A stretch of 30,599 nt of DNA, from positions 1 to 30,599 of the forward strand of contig CAAFVM010000048.1 in assembly GCA_900766495.1 (NCBI GenBank), given 5' to 3'. The translations under genes were made by a program, and so were the position numbers. The DNA comes from Clostridia bacterium. Its GTDB lineage: Bacteria; Bacillota; Clostridia; Christensenellales; Borkfalkiaceae. Shown here one piece after another: positions 16,508 through 24,625 of this stretch (positions are counted from its first letter, which is position 1; each line of letters opens with the position of its first letter). The notes under the pieces are model-generated. The model saw nothing but the letters and a program-made list of their open reading frames with translations, had not been told where the DNA came from and made no database searches.

Positions 16508-19500
16508 TATCTCGCCCCCTCTTTTCCGAAACTATCCGCGGCGTTTTTGTCGTCGTTATCGGTCGCCCCGTCTTCTTCGGCTTGGTTAACCGCGGCGGCA
16601 ATGTCTTCGCGGTCGGCGGTAGGTTCGCGCAGTCTGCCGTCGGTCTGTTCGTCGTACCCGCAAATTCCGCCGTATTTGCAATATTCGCAGGCGTTTTTGT
16701 GCGGAGTGGGTATAATAACCCCCGCTTTTATTTCAGACAAGCCCTCGGCGGCAATCAACTGTGAGTATTTTAAATAATTGTTAAAATCGATTTGAGTTAA
16801 AAGATTTTTGGTGGTTTTTATGTTGCCGTCTTTGCCGTAATCCACTTTTACGTCCACATACCGCTCGCCGCCGTCGCGACTGCCGTGGTCGAGTTCGTAA
16901 ACCGTCTGCTCGTCGGCAAGCGTGCGCCCCTGCATGCTCATCGCGGCGTTCTCTCCGTCCTTGGTAAACTTATCGGCTACGGGAAAATAATAGGCGCCCG
17001 CGGCGGATAAGCCGTATTTGTCGGCAAAGGCTTTCGCATATAAAAACAACTGCAATTTAGTGCCTGAATAAAGGTTTTCTTCAAGCTCGGCGGGGGTAAC
17101 CGTTCCGGTTTTATAATCGACTATGCGCATTTTTTCGTCGAACACGTCCACGCGGTCGGCTTTTCCCGTAACCCGCATTTCGCCGCCGCGCGTTTTTAAT
17201 TTTATGGGCGGAAACGCCCCGTAGCCGAACGACGTTTCAATAAATTTCGGCTTAAAATCGGAATTTTTGCACCCGCGGTAAATATCGAGGCAAAAACGCA
17301 CCGTTTCCCTGCGCACGTAAAAGAACGCCCGCTTGCCCGAAGCGTGGTTGCCGTAGCGAGAGTATTCGGGCGACGACGAAATTTCGTCGAAAATAGCTTT
17401 TGCTTTTTCTTGCGCGGCGGTTTCGTCGTTAATTTTTTTAAGTTCCAGGCAGAATTTTTCAGCTACCGCATGCACCATCGAACCCAAATCGTTTGCCGCG
17501 ACGTCGTTGAGTTCGCGTTCTTTAAGTTTAAGCCCGCGGTTTAAAAAGTTGGCGTACGGGCAGTTGAAAAATCCCTCTATCGCGGTTGTGGACAGGCTTT
17601 TTTTAGCGTAATCCACTCCGCTTACGTAATAGCCGACCTCGGAGTTCGCGCTGCCCAGAACGCCGTTCAAAACTTCGAGTTCGGGCTTGTTTTCGCACAG
17701 ACGATAATAGGCTGAAGCCGCGGAAAAATCGTCGCTTTTGGTTTCTTTAAAATCGGAAGCGTCGCGCGCGAACGTAAAATATGCCGTTCTTTTGGTCATG
17801 TACCCGAGCGCCGCATATTTTTCCGCCGTTTCGCCGGTAGCCCTGCTCGCCGCCGAGCGGTAAGCCGATTCGTCGAGCATTAAATTCTGCTTATCTCCGC
17901 CGAAAATTTTAAGCGCGTATTCTATTATTTCCGAAGCCCCGCTTCCGCCCGCCGAGCTATACGACAAAAACAATTCTTCCGAAAAGCTTGCCAACGCAAA
18001 ACAGGCGGCTTCTCGGGCGCGGCGGTTTACGTCCTTTATTTTAGGCTCTACAAGCACGTTCACCCCGCCAAGCTTATCCAAATCTTTATCGTTTAAAAGC
18101 GCGCAATCGGTTTTGCACAGCGGAACGTCCTCGTTAAGCCCGAGCGCGAACACCTTTTTATATTGTTTATACCTGACCGCGCGGAAATCGCCTATAAACA
18201 CGCTGTCGTTAAATTCGGGGATAAGCGAAATTTTGCACGCCGTCATACCAGAAAGTATTACGTTTTTAACCTCCGAAAGCGACAGTTTTTCGTCGCCCAA
18301 AAGTTTTTCGGCTTCGGCAAGAACCTGCTTAAACCGCTCGGGCGCCTGCGCGTTATAATCGAACAAATCGTTTCTGCCCGCGGTCGCAAGTTCTTCGTTC
18401 AGGTTTAAAAGATTTTGTTCCGCGTTTGTCAGTTCAAGCACCGAATTAATAGTTTCAATCGAATAGGAAAGCTTTTCGTTTTCTTTAAAAAGCGCCGTTA
18501 ATCGACTTATAGCCCCTCTTATTTTTTCAAACTCTTCAAGTTCGTCGTCGGGCGCGGTAAAGGGCTGCCCCAAGGCCTTGCGCGAATATGCGTTTTTCAC
18601 CACGTAATTTTCAAGGCGGTCGGCAAAAGAAAAGTCGGTTATAAACGCGGGGTTTTTAACCACAGCCAAAAAATCTTCGGGCGAGTTTTTTCGCCTGGCA
18701 AGGTCTATAAGCGAGCAGACGAGCAAGGTAAGCGGGTGCTTGCCGAGGTCTTTGGTTTCGTCGATGAAAAACGGTATTTCATAATCGGCGAATATTCGGC
18801 GAACGCAAAGCGAATATTGCGAAATATCTTCGGCGGCAAGCGCGAAACTTTTATACTTTTCGCCCGAAAGCACGCGCGAACGAATAATTCGGGCTATGTT
18901 TTCTATTTCGGCATACTTGCCGTCGGCACGGTAAAAATGCACGTTTTTCTCATACTCGCCGCTTTTTACCTTTGGCGAATACAGCCCGTCGAGCAAACGC
19001 TTGCGAAGAGGCAGACTTTCGCAATAAACGAACTCGCAATTAAAATTACCGTTTAAAAAATTGTAAATTTCGTTGGTGTAAACGCCCGAATTTTCGCCGT
19101 ACGCTATAACGAAATTAAGATTTTTTACCTTTTTGTTAAGCGCGAAAAATATTTCGCACAACGTGCGGTTAAGCGAAGAAAAGCCCGCCACTATAACTTC
19201 GGCGTTTTGCAAAACGTCTGAATTTAAAATAAGCGCGGGCAACGCGTAAAGCCTGTTGTTGCCGTCGGTCATTCCGCCGTCTTCCAGTTTTTTCTCGTAT
19301 TCTTTAAAAATTACCGCTATGTCGGTAAGCTTTCGTTTCAGATTCCCCGTGCTTTCGTTCGCCGCACGCTCTACGTCGCAAACCGTGACTTTCGCGCTTT
19401 TAAGTTGAGCTATAAGTTCGTAAACGGCACTTGCGAGGTTTGGTTCGTTAACGTTTTTAAAACACAAAAGCTCGTCCTTTTTTTGCAAAAGTATACCTTT

Positions 19501-19749
19501 CACAATAAGCGCCGAGCCCTCGGTAGACACTAATTTTTTATCGCCTTTAAGGTATTTTTTCATAAACCTGTTAAACGAAAAAACCTGCGTACCGAAAGTT
19601 CCCCCGCCGTTTTTCGCCAAAGCGAGTTCCAGCGCGAGGGTGAATTTGTCTTCGCAAAAAATTATTCTTTTTTCAAGGCTTTCGCCGCCGATTATTTTCG
19701 CCGCGACCGCGGGTATTTCGCAGGTCGCTCGGGTAAGAAAAACTTTCAT
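16507..19749 (-). CDS. addB: ATP-dependent helicase/deoxyribonuclease subunit B
   Basis: AddB is the second nuclease subunit and Chi-scanning partner of AddA, 1080 aa. The C-terminal nuclease is intact: GKADRVDVF and IVDYKTG, framed by the iron-sulfur ligands Cys730 (NCPYANF) and Cys1021, Cys1024 and Cys1030 (CX2CX5C), the pattern of the AddB [4Fe-4S] nuclease. The N-terminal Walker A found in Bacillus subtilis AddB is missing. The equivalent segment is MKVFLTRATCEIPAVAAK, followed by conserved RIIF and QVFSFNRF. This resembles RexB-like subunits. No ribosome binding site precedes the ATG, and a -10 box sits 6 bases upstream, so translation may start on a leaderless mRNA. Confidence 0.92.
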   Translation of the reverse strand: MKVFLTRATCEIPAVAAKIIGGESLEKRIIFCEDKFTLALELALAKNGGGTFGTQVFSFNRFMKKYLKGDKKLVSTEGSALIVKGILLQKKDELLCFKNVNEPNLASAVYELIAQLKSAKVTVCDVERAANESTGNLKRKLTDIAVIFKEYEKKLEDGGMTDGNNRLYALPALILNSDVLQNAEVIVAGFSSLNRTLCEIFFALNKKVKNLNFVIAYGENSGVYTNEIYNFLNGNFNCEFVYCESLPLRKRLLDGLYSPKVKSGEYEKNVHFYRADGKYAEIENIARIIRSRVLSGEKYKSFALAAEDISQYSLCVRRIFADYEIPFFIDETKDLGKHPLTLLVCSLIDLARRKNSPEDFLAVVKNPAFITDFSFADRLENYVVKNAYSRKALGQPFTAPDDELEEFEKIRGAISRLTALFKENEKLSYSIETINSVLELTNAEQNLLNLNEELATAGRNDLFDYNAQAPERFKQVLAEAEKLLGDEKLSLSEVKNVILSGMTACKISLIPEFNDSVFIGDFRAVRYKQYKKVFALGLNEDVPLCKTDCALLNDKDLDKLGGVNVLVEPKIKDVNRRAREAACFALASFSEELFLSYSSAGGSGASEIIEYALKIFGGDKQNLMLDESAYRSAASRATGETAEKYAALGYMTKRTAYFTFARDASDFKETKSDDFSAASAYYRLCENKPELEVLNGVLGSANSEVGYYVSGVDYAKKSLSTTAIEGFFNCPYANFLNRGLKLKERELNDVAANDLGSMVHAVAEKFCLELKKINDETAAQEKAKAIFDEISSSPEYSRYGNHASGKRAFFYVRRETVRFCLDIYRGCKNSDFKPKFIETSFGYGAFPPIKLKTRGGEMRVTGKADRVDVFDEKMRIVDYKTGTVTPAELEENLYSGTKLQLFLYAKAFADKYGLSAAGAYYFPVADKFTKDGENAAMSMQGRTLADEQTVYELDHGSRDGGERYVDVKVDYGKDGNIKTTKNLLTQIDFNNYLKYSQLIAAEGLSEIKAGVIIPTPHKNACEYCKYGGICGYDEQTDGRLREPTADREDIAAAVNQAEEDGATDNDDKNAADSFGKEGAR

Positions 19750-19755
19750 AGCACT

Positions 19756-19764
19756 ATTGTATCA
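19756..19764 (-). promoter_or_regulatory. Extended -10 promoter of addB (leaderless candidate)
   Basis: On the minus strand TGATACAAT is an extended -10 element (TACAAT at plus 19756-19761). Only six bases separate it from the addB ATG (19747-19749), so the expected transcription start coincides with the A of the ATG. The -35 region is poor, which fits an extended -10 promoter. No Shine-Dalgarno sequence is present. Confidence 0.6.
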
Positions 19765-19855
19765 TAAATCCGCGCGAAATTCCATATTTTTCAACGGCGT
19801 TTTTATCGCTTTTTCAAAAATTTTAAAACTGGTTTTTTCCCCGCGCGTTTTTTTC

Positions 19856-19884
19856 TTGTTTTTTTTTGATTTTACTGATATAAT
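19856..19884 (+). promoter_or_regulatory. Promoter of the lipoprotein gene
   Basis: TTGTTT (19856-19861) and TATAAT (19879-19884) are 17 bp apart, with an extended TG one base before the -10. Transcription would start near 19891, giving an 85-nt leader. The leader contains a 6-bp CGAAAG/CTTTCG hairpin and ends in a GGAG ribosome binding site. It diverges from the addB promoter. Confidence 0.75.
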
Positions 19885-19975
19885 CGTAATAAGCGAAAGT
19901 TTTTTTAAGGGGCGCTTTCGAAGCCGAAAAAATTGCGGCGGCAATAGCGCTTCGGTAAAAATTCGGAGAATAAAA

Positions 19976-20956
19976 ATGAAAAATTTTAAAAATATAATCG
20001 CGGGCGCGCTTTGCGCGGCTCTTGCGGTAACCGCGGGCTGTGCGGGCAATCAGAAAACCTATTCGATTTACGACGGCTCGTCCGACTGGGCGAACGAAGT
20101 TACCGCGCAGAAAGCCGAGGTTTGCGTTTACGACGTATCGTATGAAAAAGGTAAAGAAAGCGGAATAACTTTTACCCCGTCCGCAGAAAGTAAAATGCAG
20201 ACCTCCTTGCAGAAAACAACCGAAAACGGCGAAGAAGTTTTTTTGTTTACCGTTGAAATATCGCTGAAAGGCACCTACGTTTACACGGAAAACAACGAAG
20301 AGAAAACCCGCGAAATAAACGACGGCTCGGTTACGAAATGTTGGTTTCGTTCGTCGGCAAACAGATTTTTGCCCACAAAAAGCACCGTAGTAAACGACAG
20401 CGTGTATCCCTATAAATCGGACAAAGGCTATTCGTTCGCACGTATGGCTTACTCTGCCGAAACCACTTACGACAAATCGAAAAACAAAGCAACCGCCGTT
20501 ATAACGGCTACCGAGGGCGTTGAAAACAACGGAATTAAAAGCAGTTCGCGCACTTACGATAGGTTCAACAACGCTTATTTCGACAACGCGCAAACGATGT
20601 TCCTCGTCCGCCTTGCAGACTATGAAGAGGGCTTTTACGCAAGCTATAACAGCATTTCTATTTTAGACGGCAAGAGCAATTCTTTGCGCGTTTCGGTAGA
20701 TTCCACAAAGCCCACCGATTCGATTGATTTACCCGAATGCCTTATTAACGGAGTTAAACGAGGAAACGGCAACCCGTTCAACGTGTTCAACGTTCAGCTT
20801 TCGCTTTCGGGAACATTTGCGGGAACGCCCATTAAATTCGCGATAGATTCGGGAGACAACGGCGCGAAAAGAATAGTTAAAACCGGCTATGTTTTCGCCA
20901 AAAATTTCGGCAATATCTGGTTCACCTTAAAAGAGGCGGGTTTTAAAACGTTATAA
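19976..20956 (+). CDS. Predicted lipoprotein of unknown function
   Basis: A 326-aa secreted lipoprotein. It has a basic N-terminus, a hydrophobic signal segment and a lipobox VTAGC with the lipidated residue at Cys22. The ATG at 19976 is chosen because it is preceded by GGAG and by a good promoter. An open frame extends upstream to 19640 but overlaps addB and the promoters. The mature part is hydrophilic and rich in Ser, Thr, Asn and Lys, with alternating beta-type stretches (FLFTVEISLKGTYVY and similar), as in extracytoplasmic beta-rich domains. I recognise no family and no catalytic motif. It stands apart from its neighbours in function. Confidence 0.85.
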   Translation: MKNFKNIIAGALCAALAVTAGCAGNQKTYSIYDGSSDWANEVTAQKAEVCVYDVSYEKGKESGITFTPSAESKMQTSLQKTTENGEEVFLFTVEISLKGTYVYTENNEEKTREINDGSVTKCWFRSSANRFLPTKSTVVNDSVYPYKSDKGYSFARMAYSAETTYDKSKNKATAVITATEGVENNGIKSSSRTYDRFNNAYFDNAQTMFLVRLADYEEGFYASYNSISILDGKSNSLRVSVDSTKPTDSIDLPECLINGVKRGNGNPFNVFNVQLSLSGTFAGTPIKFAIDSGDNGAKRIVKTGYVFAKNFGNIWFTLKEAGFKTL

Positions 20957-21045
20957 CCCTTAAAAAACTTTTACCGCAAACTTTTCATAAAATATAAAAG
21001 ACCGCAAAATTGCGCTCGCCAAAGCACGGCGAGAAAAAAGGATTT

Positions 21046-21186
21046 ATGAGTAATTTAAGCGACGGCTCGGAATTGCCTCCGAGTATAACCGAAAACTTAA
21101 TATCGACAAATAATTGCCGCGCGTTCGTCGCGGTTGTTTGCGCGTTTAATTTTTGCATTTTTAAAGAAAAAAAGCGGAAAAACTAA
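21046..21186 (+). CDS. Candidate 46-aa small membrane protein
   Basis: A short frame starts at ATG 21046 with AAGGA 4-8 bases upstream and ends at TAA 21184-21186. Just downstream is a strong terminator (21207-21240). The predicted product has a polar N-terminal half, one hydrophobic segment with cysteines (CRAFVAVVCAFNFCIF, residues 24-39) and a basic tail KEKKRKN, the pattern of a small single-pass protein with a cytoplasmic C-terminus. Only a weak TATAAA (20994-20999) could serve as its own promoter. It may be chance, but start, length, tail and terminator fit. I recognise no family. Confidence 0.45.
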   Translation: MSNLSDGSELPPSITENLISTNNCRAFVAVVCAFNFCIFKEKKRKN

Positions 21187-21206
21187 CTTTTTATAAAGTC
21201 GTTTTT

Positions 21207-21240
21207 AAGTCCGCGTTTTTCTGCGCGGACTTTTATTTTA
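21207..21240 (+). terminator. Intrinsic terminator after the small ORF
   Basis: A perfect 9-bp stem AAGTCCGCG/CGCGGACTT (21207-21215 with 21224-21232) has an 8-nt loop and is followed by TTATTTTACCTTTTTT. It ends the transcript carrying the lipoprotein and the small ORF. The rest of 20957-21340 holds the small ORF and the mgtE leader. I found no M-box-like magnesium sensor there. Confidence 0.85.
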
Positions 21241-21340
21241 CCTTTTTTATATTTTTACAAAAAAACGGCAATAAAGCCGATTATTAAGGCAAGCGCCGAA
21301 GACGATAAGCGGCGCAAATAAAACGACAAAGGAGGTTGCT

Positions 21341-22831
21341 ATGAGCAAGAAAGACGAATCGCTTGAAAAAGACGACGAATTGAAAGAAGAAGCGAAACAA
21401 AAAATCGAAGAAAACGCCGATAAAAAAAGCGAAAAAGAAGGCTCGCCCGACGAAATTCCGGAAGCTTCGCCCGATTTTTCCGAGGAGCTTATCGCACTGG
21501 TAAAAAGCGATAAAAGCATAGCCGAATTAAAAGAAGAATTAAGCAACTATCACGCCAACGACATAGCCAACGTTCTGCCCTCCTTAAACGCAAACGAGCG
21601 TAAAAAACTTTACGCCGCGCTCGGAGCCGAAGAGTGTTCGGACGTCTTCTCGTATCTTGACGACCCCGACGAATATATCAACGAACTTTCAGCCGAAAAA
21701 GCCGCCGACATAGTTGAGAACATGGACGCGGACGACGCGGTAGACCTTTTGGGCGAGCTCGACGAAGAAAAACAAAAGCAGATAATCGGGCTTATGGACA
21801 AGGACGCCGCGAGCGACGTAAAACTCATAGCGCAGTACGACGAAGACCAAATCGGCAGCGCGATGACCACCAACTTTATTTCCATAAACAAAGGACTTAC
21901 GGTAAAACAGGCGATGCGCGCGGTTATAAACCAAGCCGCCGAAAACGACAATATTTCCACCGTTTACGTAACCGAGGAAAACGACGTTTTTTACGGCGCG
22001 ATAGATTTGCGCGACCTGGTTATTGCAAGAAGCAACACTCCGCTTGAAAAAATTATTTCAACCTCTTACCCCTACCTTTACGCAAGCGACATAATTTCTG
22101 AATGCCTTGAAAAAATCAAGGAGTACGCGGAAGACTCGCTTCCCGTATTAGATAGCGATAATCGACTTATAGGCGCACTTACCAGTTCCGACGTAGTGGA
22201 AGCGGTCGACGACGACATAAGCGAAGACTACGCCAAACTCGCCGCCGTAGACGCCGAACCCGACTATGATCGACCGGTTTTAAAAAGCGTGGCGAAAAGG
22301 CTTGTGTGGCTTACTTTACTGCTTGTTCTCGATTTGTTTATCGGCGCGTATATAGGCGTGTTCGAGGCGGTTATAGTGGGGCTGCCGTTCCTCGTGTTTT
22401 TCCAGCAGATGATTTTGGGCATGAGCGGCAACGTAGGCACGCAGTCGCTGGGCGTAACCGTGCGTTCGTTAAGCGACGACCAAACCGAAAAAGAAAGGCG
22501 AAAGCTTATTTTTAAAGAAACGCGCATAGGTTTTTTCGGCGGCCTTATAACCGGAGCTCTGGCAACCGTAGCGGTTACGGCATACTGTTATTTCACCAAA
22601 GCCGCGGGCGAGGGCTTTGCCCCTGCGGCGCTTACGGGATTGTGCGTGGGCGGCGCGCTTTGGGTGGCAATGACGGCGTGCGCGTTGTGCGGCGCGCTTA
22701 TACCGCTAACCCTTAAAAAACTTAAAGTCGACCCCGCCGTAGCGAGCGGTCCGCTTATCACTACCGTAAACGATTTGGTTTCGGTAACCGTTTATTACTG
22801 CTTCGCTCTGCTTTTGCTTGCCGAGCTGTAA
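21341..22831 (+). CDS. mgtE: Magnesium transporter MgtE, copy 1
   Basis: MgtE is a homodimeric magnesium channel gated by cytosolic magnesium. The product is 496 aa: an acidic, charged N-terminal extension (1-45), the superhelical N domain (about 46-165) with YHANDIANVL and AADIVENMDADDAVDLL, two CBS domains (about 166-295), and five membrane helices (about 315-496). The pore signatures MSGNVGTQSLGVTVR and DPAVASGPLITTVND are present, with the pore Asp at residue 478. A GGAGG ribosome binding site lies six bases before the ATG. The gene is followed after 82 bp by a close paralogue. The long acidic N-terminus is unlike classic MgtE. Confidence 0.95.
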   Translation: MSKKDESLEKDDELKEEAKQKIEENADKKSEKEGSPDEIPEASPDFSEELIALVKSDKSIAELKEELSNYHANDIANVLPSLNANERKKLYAALGAEECSDVFSYLDDPDEYINELSAEKAADIVENMDADDAVDLLGELDEEKQKQIIGLMDKDAASDVKLIAQYDEDQIGSAMTTNFISINKGLTVKQAMRAVINQAAENDNISTVYVTEENDVFYGAIDLRDLVIARSNTPLEKIISTSYPYLYASDIISECLEKIKEYAEDSLPVLDSDNRLIGALTSSDVVEAVDDDISEDYAKLAAVDAEPDYDRPVLKSVAKRLVWLTLLLVLDLFIGAYIGVFEAVIVGLPFLVFFQQMILGMSGNVGTQSLGVTVRSLSDDQTEKERRKLIFKETRIGFFGGLITGALATVAVTAYCYFTKAAGEGFAPAALTGLCVGGALWVAMTACALCGALIPLTLKKLKVDPAVASGPLITTVNDLVSVTVYYCFALLLLAEL

Positions 22832-22865
22832 AACCTAAAAAATTATTTTATTTCGCTTATTCAAA

Positions 22866-22884
22866 GCTCTTTTTATTAAAGAGC
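22866..22884 (+). promoter_or_regulatory. Hairpin between the two mgtE genes
   Basis: GCTCTTT and AAAGAGC form a 7-bp stem with a 5-nt loop, 30 bases before the second mgtE ATG. No U-tract follows, so it is more likely an mRNA processing or stability element than a terminator. Confidence 0.4.
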
Positions 22885-22913
22885 ATTCAATAAAACAAAG
22901 GAGGTAACCGCAT

Positions 22914-24356
22914 ATGGACGACGAAAAAGAAAGAAAAGACGAAGCCGAAGAAAAAGAGCTTCCCCCGAACGCCGAAAACGACGAACAAGAGCAGGAAAGC
23001 GGGCTTGACTTTTCCGACGAGCTTTTAGAGAAAATCCGAACGGTAAAAAATTCGGTAAAACTTAAAGAAGAACTTGAAAAATACCACGCGAACGACATTG
23101 CCAACGCGTTGCCCCTTTTAACCGAAACCGAACGCAAGCGTTTATATTCGGTTTTAGGCGACGAAGCCGTTTCGGAAATCTTCGCCTATCTTGACGACCC
23201 CGACGAATACATCAACGAACTTCCAGCCGAAAAAGCCGCCGACATAGTTGAAAACATGGACGCGGACGACGCGGTAGACCTTTTGGACGAACTCGACGAA
23301 GACAAAAAACGCGAAATCATCGAGTTGATGGAAGAAGATTCCGCCGAGGACGTAAAACTTATTTCGCAGTACGACGACGATGAAATCGGCAGCGAAATGA
23401 CCACCAACTATATCGACATAAAAAGCGACTTTTCGGTAAAACAGGCTATGGATTCGCTTGTTAAACAAGCCGCCGAAAACGACAATATCTCCACGGTTTA
23501 CGTTACCGACGAAAAGGGCGTTTACTGCGGAGCCATAGAACTGCGCGACCTGTTCATTGCAAGAAGCACCACCCCCCTTTCTGACGTTATAGCAACCTCT
23601 TACCCCTACCTTTACGCGCACGAGAAAATTTCCGATTGTTTAGAGCGTATTAAAAGCTACGCCGAAGATTCGCTTCCCGTGTTAGATAGCGATAATCGAC
23701 TTATAGGCGCACTTACGAGCGCGAACGTAGTTGACGTAGTAGACGACGAAATGAGCGAGGACTACGCAAAACTCGCAGGTCTTTCGGGCGACGAAGAGGA
23801 AGACGACGGCGTGCTGAAAAGCCTTGTTAAACGCCTGCCCTGGATATTCGCGCTTTTGGTAATGAGCCTCGGCGTATCGGCTGTTATAGGTCTGTTCGAA
23901 AACGTTATAGCCACCCTGCCGCTGATAGTGTTCTTCCAGTCGCTCGTACTCGACATGGGCGGAAACTCGGGTACGCAATCGCTTGCGGTAACCTTGCAGG
24001 AAATAAGCGACGAACGAAAAATAAAACCGGCAAAAATTATATTTCGCGAAACGCGAGTGGCGTTTTTGGGCAGTTTGGTTCTTGCGGTTTTAGCTTTCGT
24101 TTTGCTTGGCGTATATATGCTCGTGTTTAAGGCGCAACCGCCGGCAAACGCTTTTGCTACGTCGGCATGCATAAGCGGCGCGCTTATAGCCGCAATGACG
24201 GTTTCGGGCTGTTGCGGCGCGGCAATTCCGTTGCTTTTTAAAAAATTAAAGGTAGACCCCGCCGTTGCAAGCGGTCCGTTAATAACCACCGTGAACGATT
24301 TCATTTCCGCAGTTGCTTTTTACGGCATAGCGTGGTTTTTCCTTATATTTTTGTAA
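22914..24356 (+). CDS. mgtE: Magnesium transporter MgtE, copy 2
   Basis: A second MgtE of 480 aa with the same plan as its upstream neighbour: acidic N-terminal extension, N domain, CBS pair and five membrane helices. Pore motifs MGGNSGTQSLAVTLQ and DPAVASGPLITTVND are kept, with the pore Asp at residue 462. A GGAGG site precedes the ATG by eight bases. The two copies share long near-identical DNA stretches in the N and CBS domains (around 21680-21760 with 23220-23300, and 22150-22190 with 23675-23715), while the membrane parts differ more. This suggests a tandem duplication followed by divergence or gene conversion. They may form heterodimers, which is inference. Confidence 0.95.
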   Translation: MDDEKERKDEAEEKELPPNAENDEQEQESGLDFSDELLEKIRTVKNSVKLKEELEKYHANDIANALPLLTETERKRLYSVLGDEAVSEIFAYLDDPDEYINELPAEKAADIVENMDADDAVDLLDELDEDKKREIIELMEEDSAEDVKLISQYDDDEIGSEMTTNYIDIKSDFSVKQAMDSLVKQAAENDNISTVYVTDEKGVYCGAIELRDLFIARSTTPLSDVIATSYPYLYAHEKISDCLERIKSYAEDSLPVLDSDNRLIGALTSANVVDVVDDEMSEDYAKLAGLSGDEEEDDGVLKSLVKRLPWIFALLVMSLGVSAVIGLFENVIATLPLIVFFQSLVLDMGGNSGTQSLAVTLQEISDERKIKPAKIIFRETRVAFLGSLVLAVLAFVLLGVYMLVFKAQPPANAFATSACISGALIAAMTVSGCCGAAIPLLFKKLKVDPAVASGPLITTVNDFISAVAFYGIAWFFLIFL

Positions 24357-24404
24357 TGCTTCGCTCGGAATGGCACAAGATGTTTGGCGTAAAAAAACAC
24401 TACT

Positions 24405-24467
24405 TAACCCTCGCGCCACAAAACCTGAAAAACAGAAAAACCCCGTCGCGGGGAAGAATAAAAAACA
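24405..24467 (+). repeat. 63-bp direct repeat, copy 1
   Basis: This 63-bp stretch begins TAACCCTCGCGCCAC and contains a small hairpin CCCCG-TCG-CGGGG (24441-24453). It recurs at 24483-24545 with three differences (CC to TT and T to G). It lies downstream of mgtE copy 2, in noncoding DNA. Confidence 0.85.
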
Positions 24468-24482
24468 ATAGCTCTAAAAATC

Positions 24483-24545
24483 TAACCCTCGCGCCACAAA
24501 ACCTGAAAAACAGAAAAACCTTGTCGCGGGGAAGAAGAAAAAACA
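24483..24545 (+). repeat. 63-bp direct repeat, copy 2
   Basis: Second copy, 78 bp from the first. The two adjacent C-to-T changes turn the hairpin CCCCG/CGGGG into CCTTG/CGGGG, which still pairs as RNA through G-U wobbles on the plus strand but not on the minus strand. That hints at a plus-strand RNA role. A reading frame runs through both copies in the same phase, but it also overlaps the mgtE 3' end and a terminator, so I do not call it a gene. Confidence 0.85.
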
Positions 24546-24548
24546 AAA

Positions 24549-24570
24549 AAAGAGACCGAACGGTCTCTTA
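24549..24570. terminator. Hairpin terminator in the convergent region (proximal to mgtE)
   Basis: AGAGACC-GAAC-GGTCTCT (24551-24568) is a 7-bp stem with a tetraloop. On the minus strand it is followed by a T-run of seven or more. On the plus strand the T-tract is short. It is probably a second stop for rpsR read-through and a weaker one for mgtE. Confidence 0.7.
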
Positions 24571-24588
24571 AAAAATGACTATAACAAA

Positions 24589-24624
24589 TAAAAAACTCTT
24601 TCGCAAAAACGAAAGAGTTTTATT
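24589..24624. terminator. Bidirectional terminator between mgtE and rpsR
   Basis: AACTCTTTCG (24594-24603) pairs with CGAAAGAGTT (24610-24619) around a 6-nt loop. T-rich tails lie on both sides, TTTTATTTTT on the plus strand and TTTTTTATTTG on the minus strand. It lies directly after the rpsR stop codon (minus) and serves the convergent ends of the mgtE and rpsF-ssb-rpsR units. Confidence 0.85.
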
Positions 24625-24625
24625 T

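Noticed and set aside
19823..20593. Minus-strand 256-aa frame opposite the lipoprotein
   Set aside because: The plus-strand frame has a promoter, ribosome binding site and lipobox signal peptide. The minus frame has none and crosses the promoter region.
20957..21340. M-box magnesium riboswitch before mgtE
   Set aside because: I could not find the conserved M-box stems, and the free space after the terminator at 21240 is only about 100 bp.
24405..24545. The two repeats as a CRISPR array
   Set aside because: There are only two copies, 63 bp long with a 15-bp spacer, no cas genes, and the repeat unit is not CRISPR-like.
24332..24571. Plus-strand 79-aa frame across the 63-bp repeats
   Set aside because: It begins inside mgtE, runs through the repeats and a terminator hairpin, and has no ribosome binding site. 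The 78-bp spacing keeps phase by chance or duplication.
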